From: Mycobacterium botniense
Lineage (GTDB): Bacteria; Actinomycetota; Actinomycetes; Mycobacteriales; Mycobacteriaceae
Assembly: GCF_010723305.1 (NCBI RefSeq)
Contig: NZ_BLKW01000004.1
Location: 2,046,001-2,110,000 of the forward strand
Reading direction: 5' to 3'
DNA: 64,000 bases
The position numbers were made by a program, and so were the translations under genes. Positions 1 to 9,423 of this stretch are shown one piece after another (position 1 is the stretch's first letter; the number at the start of each line of letters is the position of its first letter). Under the pieces are notes generated by a model. The model worked only from the letters and a program-made list of their open reading frames with translations. It did no database searches and was not told where the DNA came from.

Positions 1-833
<833 letters not shown>

Positions 834-834
<1 letters not shown>

Positions 835-2705
835 CAGGCATGCCCTTCGTTGTCGGCGTCGTCGAAGAGGGGGCGAATGCCGCGGGCGGCCTGGATTTCG
901 TCGTTGCTGGTTCCCGCGGCCACCATCGGCCAGACCTGCGCATCGGCCCCGACGATGAAGTCGATGACCACCGGGCGGTCGTTGATCGCGCGCGCCGCGT
1001 TGATCACCTCGACCACGTCTTCTTCACGCTCACAACGCAACCCGACGCACCCGAGCGCTTCCGCCAACTTCACGAAGTCCGGGATGCGATGTGAGTGGGT
1101 GGCCAGGTCCGTCTGCGAGTAGCGTTCCTGGTAGAACAGCGACTGCCATTGCCGCACCATGCCCAGGTTGCCGTTGTTGATCAGCGCGACTTTGATCGGC
1201 GCGCCTTCCACCGCGCAGGTGGCCAGCTCTTGGTTCGTCATCTGAAAACAGCCGTCACCGTCGACCGCCCACACCTCGGCCTCGGGCCGGGCGATTTTCG
1301 CGCCCATAGCCGCGGGGATGGCAAAACCCATGGTGCCCAGGCCGCCCGAGTTGATCCAGGTGCGCGGCTTCTCATAGCAGATGAACTGCGCCGCCCACAT
1401 CTGATGCTGTCCCACGCCGGCGACATAGACGGCGTCGGGCCCGGCGATCTTGCCGAGGGTGGAGATCACGTACTCCGGGCTCAGGCTGCCGTCGCTCTGC
1501 GGCCCGTAGCTCAGCGGATAGGTGGCCTGCACACCGCGCAGGTACTGCCACCAGTCGCCGAGATCGAGGTTGCCGGGGGTGCCGTCATGGCGCAGTGCCA
1601 CGATGAGCTCAGCGATGACCGCTTTGACGTCGCCGACGATCGGCACATCGGCGCGCCGGTTTTTCCCGATCTCGGCCGGGTCGATGTCGGCGTGGATGAC
1701 CTTGGCTTCCGGGGCGAATGAGTCAAGTTTTCCGGTAACCCGGTCGTCGAAGCGGGTGCCCAACGCGATCAGCAGGTCGCTGCGTTGCAGTGCGGCCACC
1801 GCCGCGACGGTGCCGTGCATACCCGGCATACCCAGATGCTGCGGATGGCTATCCGGGAAGGCGCCGCGCGCCATCAGCGTGGTGACGACGGGGATTCCGG
1901 TCAGCTCGGCCAGATCCCGCAGCTGCGCGGTGGCCTCCCCGCGGATGACACCGCCGCCGATGTACAGCACCGGCTTACGGGCGGCTGCGATCAGTCGCGC
2001 AGCCTCGCGCACCTGCCGGCTGTGCGGTTTAGTAGTGGGTTTGTAGCCCGGAAGCTCCATGCGCGGCGGCCAGCTGAACGTGCACTGGCCCTGCAGCACG
2101 TCCTTGGGGATGTCGACGAGCACAGCGCCGGGGCGGCCGGTGGCCGCGATGTGGAAGGCCTCGGCCAGCACCTGCGGAATCTCATCGCCGCTGCGGACCA
2201 GGAAGTTGTGCTTGGTGATCGGCATGGTGATGCCGGAGATGTCAGCCTCCTGAAAGGCGTCGGTGCCGATCAGCTGGCGGCCGACTTGCCCGGTGATGGC
2301 CACCACCGGGATGGAGTCCATCTGCGCGTCGGCCAGCGGGGTCACCAGGTTGGTGGCGCCGGGGCCCGAGGTGGCCATGCACACCCCGACTTTGCCGGTC
2401 GCGTGAGCGTAGCCGCTGGCGGCATGCCCGGCGCCCTGCTCGTGGCGAACCAGCACGTGACGCAGTTTTTGCGAGTCGAACAGCGGATCGTACACCGGCA
2501 GCACTGCTCCGCCCGGAATCCCGAAAATAACCTCGACCCCGAGTTCCTCCAGCGATCGAACTACCGCTTGTGCGCCAGTAACTTGCTGCGGCACAATACG
2601 TTTCGATTGAACTCCGACAGACTTGGACGCGTGTTGGATGCCGCTCGGCGCCCCATTGGGGGATGGTGGGCTCGCCGACGGTTCTCGCGTAGTGGGTGTG
2701 CTCAC
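834..2705 (-). CDS. ilvB: Acetolactate synthase large (catalytic) subunit
   Basis: Thiamine-diphosphate enzyme condensing two pyruvates to acetolactate, or pyruvate plus 2-oxobutyrate, the first committed step of branched-chain amino-acid synthesis. Seen: the N-terminal Pyr domain with [18 protein letters not shown] and the catalytic Glu in [18 protein letters not shown], a central FAD/DHS-like domain, and the C-terminal PP domain with the ThDP motif starting [13 protein letters not shown]. The reading frame is open back to a TTG at 2762, inside the attenuator terminator, so I prefer the GTG at 2705 ([10 protein letters not shown]...; AGGA 10 nt upstream), giving 623 residues, close to M. tuberculosis IlvB1 (618). 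Residues 1-40 are a Pro/Ser-rich tail. Co-transcribed with ilvN and ilvC. Confidence 0.95.
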
Positions 2706-2760
2706 GATCTTCGGTCCTACTCTGCTGGCCTCGGCCGGCTGCTGCGGATTGGTGGGCAAC

Positions 2761-2796
2761 AAAAAACCCCCGTCAGCTCACCGTGCTGCACGAGGG
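2761..2796 (-). terminator. Attenuator terminator upstream of ilvB
   Basis: Read on the minus strand, CCCTCGT and ACGGGGG form a stem (one G-U pair) around a loop of about 22 nt that can fold further, followed directly by TTTTTT. It lies between the leader peptide stop (2818) and the ilvB start (2705), the arrangement of a transcription attenuator. An antiterminator pairing was not worked out base by base. Confidence 0.75.
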
Positions 2797-2817
2797 TTGC
2801 GCGTTGGCGCTAGAAGG

Positions 2818-2877
2818 TTACGACCGCCAGCCACCAACGCGCCGACCAAGTACTACCAGCATCCCGCGGGTCTTCAT
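2818..2877 (-). CDS. ilvB leader peptide (BCAA attenuation)
   Basis: A 19-codon frame reads MKTRGMLVVLGRRVGGWRS and stops at TAA. It contains a Leu-Val-Val-Leu run plus one further Val, the hallmark of a branched-chain amino-acid leader peptide: ribosome stalling when charged tRNA-Leu/Val is scarce would favour antitermination. It lies 112 nt upstream of the chosen ilvB start and directly before a hairpin with a T run. Classical attenuation upstream of actinobacterial ilvB has been predicted before; here the identification rests on the peptide sequence and the terminator. No ribosome profile or alignment was available. Confidence 0.75.
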   Translation of the reverse strand: MKTRGMLVVLGRRVGGWRS

Positions 2878-3052
2878 ACCCTGCGACGGTAGTCTCCGCA
2901 CAGGTCAGACGTCAAATCCCGCCAGGTGAAAACCGCGGCCGCCCGGGCCGTGCGGCCAGGTAACCCAGCCCCCGATCCCCGGTGCGGCAGCGCCACCGTC
3001 AGAAGACACGCACCGCAGAAAGGACCTTTGAATTGCATGCGAAGATGCACAG

Positions 3053-3454
3053 GTGGCCTCCGATTCGTCGGCCCAACCATCCCGGGAGCGGACCGCGGTG
3101 CTCAGAGTTTCGCCGATGGCTCATGTGGCAGTGGGATTTTTCACCCTCGGGCTGCTGGTTCCGGTACTCACCTGGCCGGCCACCGCGCCGCTGCTGGTGA
3201 TCCCGGTGGTCTTGTCGGCGTTGATCATCCGGCTGCGCACGGTCGCCGACCGCCAGGGCGTAACGGCGCGCACACTGCTCGGCAGCCGATCGGTGCGGTG
3301 GGAGGAGATCGACGGATTGCGGTTCACCCGGGGTTCGTGGGCGCGGGCACAGCTCAAAAGCGGCGGCGAGCTGCGATTGCCCGCGGTCAGCTTTGCCACC
3401 CTGCCGCAGCTCAGCGAAGTGAGTGCCGGCAGGGTGCCCAACCCCTACCGCTGA
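3053..3454 (+). CDS. cfp6: Low-molecular-weight protein antigen 6 (Cfp6), PH-like membrane protein
   Basis: Homologue of Rv3004/Cfp6: a small protein with two adjacent hydrophobic segments (about residues 23-60, AVGFFTLGLLVPVLTW and LLVIPVVLSALII) followed by a bacterial PH-like domain (WEEIDGLRF, LRLPAVSFATLP, ending NPYR). Function unknown; the M. tuberculosis protein was first seen in culture filtrate. The GTG at 3053 keeps the RVSP motif that normally opens this PH-like family; the ATG at 3116 (MAHVAVG) is the shorter alternative matching the M. tuberculosis annotation. No convincing Shine-Dalgarno for either. It is divergent from ilvB and convergent with the doxX-family gene, with only 6 nt between the two stops. 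Confidence 0.85.
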   Translation: MASDSSAQPSRERTAVLRVSPMAHVAVGFFTLGLLVPVLTWPATAPLLVIPVVLSALIIRLRTVADRQGVTARTLLGSRSVRWEEIDGLRFTRGSWARAQLKSGGELRLPAVSFATLPQLSEVSAGRVPNPYR

Positions 3455-3460
3455 CAGCGT

Positions 3461-4378
3461 TCAGCGCAACGGGTTGGCGCCGTTCAGCAGCACCCACACG
3501 GCGATACCGGCGCCGATACCCCCGAGCAGCACAACGAACGAGCCGATAAAAGGCCGCCGGGACCAGCCGCGACCGGCGTCGAAGCCGTAACGGCCCGGGC
3601 CGATCAGGATGACTGCAATGGCGACGACGATCAAGGTGATGTCGTATTCGTGTCCGTGCGGCAGGAAATACGACAACGACCGCGAGTGCGGCTGGGCTGA
3701 GGCGCTGGCAACCAGGCCGTTGATCAAGTACGCCAGCGCACCCGCGGCCGCCAGCGGAGTAAACAAGCCCAGCACTAACAAGACGCCGGCGACGATCTCG
3801 CCGCCGGCGCCCACGTAGGTAAGGATCTCGGCATGCTGGTAGCCGACATCAGAGAGCGAATTCTTGAATCCGGTCAACCCCTGTCCGCCCCACCAGCCGA
3901 ACAACTTCTGCAGGCCGTGTGCGAGCAGCACTGCGGCCAGACCAGTCCGCAGTATCAGCAGGCCCAGATCCTGGGTGCCGCGCCGGCCGGCGGCGCGTAC
4001 CCGCTCGTCGTCCTCGCCGGAGCCGACGTCATCCGACCCGCTGCCATCCGGCCCGGCCGCCGAGTGCCGCCCCCCTCCGGGCTGCTGCGCTCCGGACGGC
4101 GGGTCCTGCTGCAAGCCCCCGCCGTATCCAGAGTTACCGACACGCACGTTTTCTAGCGCATAACTCGATTCATGGCCTGATTGATAGCTGGACTTAGAGT
4201 CGGTTGCATAGCCCGATTGGTAGTACGGGATCGTGGTGGTCTCGAAATCGCCGGCATAGCCGGCTGAGGGCAGGTCGTCTTCCGGGTCGACCAGGCTTGC
4301 CGAAGCCGGGCGCGCCGGGGTTGGCGTGTCGGGATTGGGCGTTCGCCGCCACCGTGAGTCATTTGCTTGACTGGTCAC
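3461..4378 (-). CDS. DoxX-family integral membrane protein (Rv3005c homologue)
   Basis: The C-terminal half is a four-helix DoxX domain: LGLLILRTGLAAVLLAHGLQ, KLFGWWGGQGL, a second helix with GEIVAGVLLVLGLFTPLAA, then DITLIVVAIAVILIGPGRY and a last helix before NGANPLR. The N-terminal 140 residues are hydrophilic, Ser/Gly/Tyr-rich and probably disordered. In M. tuberculosis the homologue forms a membrane complex with superoxide dismutase SodA and thiosulfate sulfurtransferase SseA that links radical detoxification to thiol balance. I use the GTG at 4378 (VTSQANDS); an upstream in-frame start at 4441 would add 21 residues of ordinary sequence. Start uncertain, family assignment firm. Confidence 0.88.
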   Translation of the reverse strand: MTSQANDSRWRRTPNPDTPTPARPASASLVDPEDDLPSAGYAGDFETTTIPYYQSGYATDSKSSYQSGHESSYALENVRVGNSGYGGGLQQDPPSGAQQPGGGRHSAAGPDGSGSDDVGSGEDDERVRAAGRRGTQDLGLLILRTGLAAVLLAHGLQKLFGWWGGQGLTGFKNSLSDVGYQHAEILTYVGAGGEIVAGVLLVLGLFTPLAAAGALAYLINGLVASASAQPHSRSLSYFLPHGHEYDITLIVVAIAVILIGPGRYGFDAGRGWSRRPFIGSFVVLLGGIGAGIAVWVLLNGANPLR

Positions 4379-4590
4379 GCCTGCCAGGGTAAAGCCATTT
4401 GCTCCTGAATTGGGGATTTGAACGGCGCTTTCACCCGACAAATCCGCGCTTCGCCCGACGGCGCCGTGCGCAGCGGTCCGGTGAGTGAGGCACGGCCCCG
4501 GTGCGGCCGCTCGACGATCTCAGCCGTGCTGGGCCCGCAGCCAGGCCCGACTGTGGCGGGGCACCCCGTCCTGTCCGTAACCTGGCGGTT

Positions 4591-5712
4591 ATGCGAAGAC
4601 GGTGGTGGGTTCGACGCGGGCTTGCCGTGCTCTGCGCGGCGCTGCTGGCGTCGAGCGGCTGCGCACGATTCAACAACGCCCAGTCGCAGCCCTTCACCAC
4701 CGAGCCGCACCTGCGGCCGCCGTCCACCTCGACACCTCCCCCACCCCCACCGCTACCCGCTAAACCGTTCCCCAAGCAGTGCCCAGCGCCGGGCGTGATG
4801 CAGGGCTGCCTGGAGAGCACCAGCGGATTGATCATGGGCACCGACAGTAAGTCCGCCCTTGTCGCCGAGCGCACCACCGGTGCGGTGAAGGAGGTGTCGC
4901 TCAACGCCGAGCCGAAGGTCAAGACCGTCATCCCGGTCGATCCGTCCGGTGACGGCGGGCTGATGGACATCGTGCTCTCGCCCACCTACCAGCAAGACCG
5001 GCTGATGTACGCCTACATCAGTACCCCCGGCGACAACCGCGTGATCCGCATCGCCGACGGCGACGTGCCCAAGGACATCCTGACCGGAATACCCAAGGGC
5101 GCGACCGGCAACACCGGCGCGTTGCTCTTCACCAGCCCTACCACCCTGGTCGTGCTCACCGGCGACGCGGGCAACCCGGCCCTGGCCGCCGATCCGCGAT
5201 CGATGGCGGGCAAAGTCATCCGCATCGAACAGCCCACCACCATCAATCAGGCCCCGCCCACCACCGCGCTCACCGGCATCGGCGCCGGCGGTGGCCTGTG
5301 CAAAGACCCCGTCGATGGCTCGCTTTACGTTCTCGACCGGGCCCCGACCGCCGACCGATTGCAGCGCATCACCAGAGACTCGCGGGTTTCCACGGTGTGG
5401 ACGTGGCCGGACAAACCCGGTGTGGCTGGATGCGCGGCCATGGACGGCACCGTGCTGGTCAACCTGATTAATACCAAACAGACAGTGGCAGTACACCTCG
5501 CACCCGCGACCGGTGCGGTCACCGGTGAACCCGACGTTGTCCGTCAGGGCACCCATGGGCATGCCTGGGCCTTGCGGATGGCGCCGGACGGAAACGTGTG
5601 GGGCGCGACGGTCAACAAAACTGACGGTGACGCCGCGAAACTCGATGACGTGGTCTTCCCGCTCTTCCCGCAGGGTGGTGGCTTCCCGCGCAGCAACGAG
5701 GACAAGACCTAG
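4591..5712 (+). CDS. lppZ: Lipoprotein LppZ, sorbosone/glucose dehydrogenase-like beta-propeller
   Basis: Begins MRRRWWVRRGLAVLCAALLA with lipobox ASSGC, so it should be lipid-anchored at Cys23 after signal-peptidase II cleavage. A Pro-rich linker (residues 40-57) precedes a beta-propeller of the NHL/GSDH type: repeats such as LMDIVLSPTYQQDRLMYAYI, GGLCKDPVDGSLYVLDRAP and HAWALRMAPDGNVWGATVN. The length, 373 residues, equals M. tuberculosis LppZ. Substrate unknown. The start was set by the signal peptide; frame sequence upstream to 4501 lacks one. Followed by 231 nt of non-coding DNA before mez. Confidence 0.9.
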   Translation: MRRRWWVRRGLAVLCAALLASSGCARFNNAQSQPFTTEPHLRPPSTSTPPPPPPLPAKPFPKQCPAPGVMQGCLESTSGLIMGTDSKSALVAERTTGAVKEVSLNAEPKVKTVIPVDPSGDGGLMDIVLSPTYQQDRLMYAYISTPGDNRVIRIADGDVPKDILTGIPKGATGNTGALLFTSPTTLVVLTGDAGNPALAADPRSMAGKVIRIEQPTTINQAPPTTALTGIGAGGGLCKDPVDGSLYVLDRAPTADRLQRITRDSRVSTVWTWPDKPGVAGCAAMDGTVLVNLINTKQTVAVHLAPATGAVTGEPDVVRQGTHGHAWALRMAPDGNVWGATVNKTDGDAAKLDDVVFPLFPQGGGFPRSNEDKT

Positions 5713-5943
5713 CCGGTGTCATCGGTTGCCCCGAACAGCCCAGATCGGCCGGGCCGTTGCGCTGTTCCTGTCCATTGCGCGTGATCACGCCGATCCCGCT
5801 GCACCTGCCGCCCACACCTGGCCCTGATCAGCGTGCGACACTCAAGAACGATCGAACGACGCAGAAATCCGGTGGGATTGCTTTGCGCTGTGCGCGGCAC
5901 CACTGCTGCCCGGCAGGGAAATCTCACGCGAGAAGGACAGGCG

Positions 5944-7599
5944 ATGCCAGACGCGGTCATACCACGGATTCCGGTTGCACTGGCCACCCCGAGCCTCAAT
6001 CGAGGGGTCGGGTTCACCCACGAGGAGCGTCACAAACTGGGGCTGACCGGTCGGCTCCCGCCGGCAGTGCTCACCCTGGAGCAGCAGGCCGACCGCGTCT
6101 GGCATCAGCTGCAAAGCATGGCAACCGATCTGGGTCGTAATCTGCTGCTGGATCAGCTGCACTACCGCCACCAGCTGCTGTACTTCAAGGTGCTCGAAGA
6201 CCATCTGGCCGAGCTGATGCCGATCGTGTACACGCCGACGGTCAGCGAGGCGATCCAGCGCTTCTCCGACGAGTATCGGGGGCAACGGGGGTTGTTTTTA
6301 TCGATCGACCGCCCCGACGAAATCGCTGAGTCGTTCGAGACGTTCGGGCTCGGTCCCGACGATGTCGACCTGATCGTGTGCACCGACGCCGAAGCGATCC
6401 TGGGCATCGGTGACTGGGGAGTGGGCGGCATCCAGATCTCCGTGGGCAAGTTGGCGCTGTACACCGCAGGAGGCGGTATCGATCCGTGCCGCACCATTCC
6501 GGTCGTCCTTGATGTCGGCACCGATAACGAGCAACTGCTTGCCGACCCGTTCTACTTGGGCAACCGCCATGCCCGTTATCGGGGCACCGGCTACGACGAA
6601 TTCATCCGCCGCTATGTCGAGACGGCTCACCGACTTTTCCCGCATGCGATGCTGCATTTCGAAGACTTCGGACCACGCAATGCCCATGCCATCCTGGACC
6701 AATACTCATCGGATTACTGCGTGTTCAACGACGACGTGCAGGGCACGGGCGCAGTCGTGATGGCTGCCGTCTACAGCGCGTTGCGTATCACCAAGATCCC
6801 GTTGCGGGATCAAACGTTAGTCGTTTTCGGTGCCGGCACCGCCGGCGTCGGCATCGCCGATCAGATCCGCGACGCGATGGTGGCCGACGGCGCCACGCTC
6901 GAGCAGGCCACCTCACAGATCTGGCTCGTCGACAAGCAGGGGCTGTTGTTCGACGATATGCAACAGCTGCACGACTTTCAGGTTCCCTACGCCAAGAACC
7001 GAGAGACATTGGGTCTCAACACCGATGACACAACCGGCGGTATCGGTCTGGTCGATACGATCAAGGTGGCCTCCCCGACCATCCTGCTCGGCTGCTCAAC
7101 AGCCTACGGAGCGTTCACCCGCGAAGTGGTGCAGGCGATGACGGCATCGACCGAACGGCCGCTGATCTTCCCGCTGTCGAACCCGACATCGCGTATGGAG
7201 GCAAGACCGGCCGACCTGCTGGCGTGGTCGGACGGCAAGGCGCTGGTCGCGACCGGCAGCCCGGTTCCTCCCGTGACATACCGTGGTATTACCTATCCCA
7301 TCAGCCAGGCCAACAATGCACTGGTGTTTCCCGGCATAGGGCTGGGCGTCATCGTGGCCGGCGCTCGCCGGGTGACCAAAGGAATGCTCGCTGCAGCGGC
7401 CAAGGCGATTGCACAGCTGGCCAACCCAGCGACCCATGGTGGCGAGCTGCTGCCCGGTGTTCAGAACCTGCGGGCGGTTTCGGCCAGCGTCGCCGAAGCC
7501 GTCTACCACGCTGCCGTCGACGACGGGGTGGCCACCACAACACACGACAACATCGTGCAAACCATCCACGACACCATGTGGATACCCAAGTACGACTAG
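5944..7599 (+). CDS. mez: NAD-dependent malic enzyme
   Basis: Oxidatively decarboxylates malate to pyruvate and CO2. The 551-residue protein matches the long (about 550-residue) malic enzymes. Visible signatures are YTPTVSEAIQRFS and RGLFLSIDRPDEI (N-terminal malate-binding region), LGIGDWGVGGIQISVGKLAL, the metal-binding HFEDFGPRNAHAIL, CVFNDDVQGTGAV, and the nucleotide-binding FGAGTAGVGIADQI. Start ATG 5944 follows AAGGAC with good spacing; an in-frame ATG upstream (5833) is less likely. Only 9 nt separate it from the pyruvate oxidase gene, so the two form an operon. In M. tuberculosis mez (Rv2332) sits elsewhere, so this position is lineage-specific. Confidence 0.96.
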   Translation: MPDAVIPRIPVALATPSLNRGVGFTHEERHKLGLTGRLPPAVLTLEQQADRVWHQLQSMATDLGRNLLLDQLHYRHQLLYFKVLEDHLAELMPIVYTPTVSEAIQRFSDEYRGQRGLFLSIDRPDEIAESFETFGLGPDDVDLIVCTDAEAILGIGDWGVGGIQISVGKLALYTAGGGIDPCRTIPVVLDVGTDNEQLLADPFYLGNRHARYRGTGYDEFIRRYVETAHRLFPHAMLHFEDFGPRNAHAILDQYSSDYCVFNDDVQGTGAVVMAAVYSALRITKIPLRDQTLVVFGAGTAGVGIADQIRDAMVADGATLEQATSQIWLVDKQGLLFDDMQQLHDFQVPYAKNRETLGLNTDDTTGGIGLVDTIKVASPTILLGCSTAYGAFTREVVQAMTASTERPLIFPLSNPTSRMEARPADLLAWSDGKALVATGSPVPPVTYRGITYPISQANNALVFPGIGLGVIVAGARRVTKGMLAAAAKAIAQLANPATHGGELLPGVQNLRAVSASVAEAVYHAAVDDGVATTTHDNIVQTIHDTMWIPKYD

Positions 7600-7608
7600 G
7601 GAGCGCAT

Positions 7609-9345
7609 ATGGCGACTGTGGCGCAGCACCTGATCGCCGCCTTGAAAGTTAGTGGGGTGAAACGGGTTTACGGGCTTCCCGGCGACAGCCTCAACGGTTT
7701 CACCGACGCGATCCGCCGCTCCGGGGGAATCAGCTGGGAGCATGTGCGCCACGAAGAGGCAGCGGCATTCGCCGCCGCCGCTGACGCCGCGCTGACCGGC
7801 CGGCTGGCGGTGTGCGCGGGCAGTTGCGGGCCGGGCAACCTGCATCTGATCAACGGGTTGTTCGACGCGCAGCGAAGCCGTGTGCCGGTGCTGGCGATCG
7901 CAGCACACATTCCGCTGTCCGAAGTCGGCTCGGGGTATTTCCAGGAGACGCATCCGCAAGAGCTGTTCCGCGAGTGCAGCGTTTACTGCGAGCTGGTCAG
8001 CACTCCCGAGATGGCGCCGCGCATCGTAGAGATTGCGATGCGCACGGCCGTGGAAGAGTGCGGGGTGGCCGTGGTGGTGATCCCCGGTGAGATCTTCGGG
8101 ACCCGCGTCGGCGAGCGGGACTGGCACATCAGGCCGGTGTTACCGACCCGGTCCGTCGTACGCCCCGACGACGAATCGCTGCGTCAGGCCGCCGACATCC
8201 TCAACGCTCACACACGTATCACGATCCTGGGCGGCGCCGGGTGCGCGGGTGCCCACGACGAATTGGTGAGCCTGGCTGCGACCGTGCAGGCACCGATTGT
8301 GCATGCGCTGCGCGGCAAGGAATTCATCGAATACGACAACCCGTATGACGTCGGCATGACCGGTCTGCTGGGATTTGCCTCGGGATACAAAGCTATCCGG
8401 GAAGCCGAAGTGCTGCTGATGCTCGGCACCGACTTTCCGTATCGGCAGTTCTATCCCGACGACGCTCGGATCATCCAAGTCGACGTGCGCGGCAGCCACA
8501 TCGGCAGGCGCGCCCCGGTTGATCTGGGCCTGGTGGGCACGGTGAAGGACACCCTTGCCGGGCTGCAGCCGCTGTTGACGCCGAAGCACAACCGTGACCA
8601 CCTGGACCGCGCGCTGAAACACTACCGCAAGACCCGCAAGTCGCTGGATGACCTGGGGGTCAATGACCGCGACCGCACCCCGATCCGGCCGGAATATGTG
8701 GCCCGCCTTGTCGATCAACTGGCTGACGATGCCGCGGTGTTCACCTACGACGTCGGCACGCCGACCATCTGGGCCGCGCGCTACCTGACCATGAATGGCC
8801 GACGCCGGCTGATCGGGTCAGCCACCCACGGCAGCATGGCCGGTGCGCTGCCACACGCGATCGGCGCCCAGACCGTCGACCGGAGCCGGCAGGTGGTGGC
8901 ATTGGCCGGTGACGGAGGCCTGACGATGCTGTTCGGGGAGTTGGCCACTCTGATACAGAACAAGCTGCCGGTGAAGGTGGTCGTGTTCAACAACTCCTCG
9001 CTGAGCTTCGTTGAGCTGGAAATGAAAGCCGCCGGGATCGTCAACTTCGGTACTGATCTGAACGCCATCGATTTCGCGGCGGTAGCCAAGGCGCTGGGCC
9101 TGTGTGGTCGTCGGGTCGAAAACCCCGGCGACCTGGCAACCGCGTTGAGCGATGCGTTCAGCTGTGATGGGCCAGCGGTTGTCGATGTCGTCACCGCGCG
9201 CCAGGAACTGAGCATCCCGCCGGTCATCACCGCTGAGCAGGCAAAAGGGTTCTCGCTGTACGCGATCCGCACCATCCTCGCCGGCCGCGGCGACGAGCTC
9301 CTCGATCTTGTCAGCACCAACGTCGCCCGGCGGATCCTGGATTGA
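7609..9345 (+). CDS. poxB: Pyruvate dehydrogenase/oxidase, PoxB-type ThDP enzyme
   Basis: A 578-residue ThDP enzyme of the pyruvate oxidase branch: Pyr domain with RVYGLPGDSLNGFTDAIRR and catalytic Glu in WEHVRHEEAAAFAAAADA, CAGSCGPGNLHLINGLFDA, a middle FAD-binding domain (TITILGGAGCAG-like), and the PP domain with GDGGLTMLFGELATLIQ plus VVVFNNSSLSFVELEM. In the known family, PoxB decarboxylates pyruvate to acetate and passes electrons to quinone, with a C-terminal lipid-binding peptide; the last 25 residues here are compatible but not diagnostic. GGGAG sits before the ATG. The pairing with malic enzyme suggests malate to pyruvate to acetate. A sister annotation such as acetolactate synthase-like is less likely given the GSCGPGN motif. 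Confidence 0.88.
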   Translation: MATVAQHLIAALKVSGVKRVYGLPGDSLNGFTDAIRRSGGISWEHVRHEEAAAFAAAADAALTGRLAVCAGSCGPGNLHLINGLFDAQRSRVPVLAIAAHIPLSEVGSGYFQETHPQELFRECSVYCELVSTPEMAPRIVEIAMRTAVEECGVAVVVIPGEIFGTRVGERDWHIRPVLPTRSVVRPDDESLRQAADILNAHTRITILGGAGCAGAHDELVSLAATVQAPIVHALRGKEFIEYDNPYDVGMTGLLGFASGYKAIREAEVLLMLGTDFPYRQFYPDDARIIQVDVRGSHIGRRAPVDLGLVGTVKDTLAGLQPLLTPKHNRDHLDRALKHYRKTRKSLDDLGVNDRDRTPIRPEYVARLVDQLADDAAVFTYDVGTPTIWAARYLTMNGRRRLIGSATHGSMAGALPHAIGAQTVDRSRQVVALAGDGGLTMLFGELATLIQNKLPVKVVVFNNSSLSFVELEMKAAGIVNFGTDLNAIDFAAVAKALGLCGRRVENPGDLATALSDAFSCDGPAVVDVVTARQELSIPPVITAEQAKGFSLYAIRTILAGRGDELLDLVSTNVARRILD

Positions 9346-9423
9346 CGCCGCTGAGCGGCACGCCCGCGACCACTGGCTCCTGTTCGCCGGGGAGGGTCGA
9401 TTCGGGTGCTCGCCCACGCGAGG

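Noticed and set aside
1785..2813. A 342-codon rightward frame opposite ilvB
   Set aside because: Pure antisense shadow of the ilvB coding sequence.
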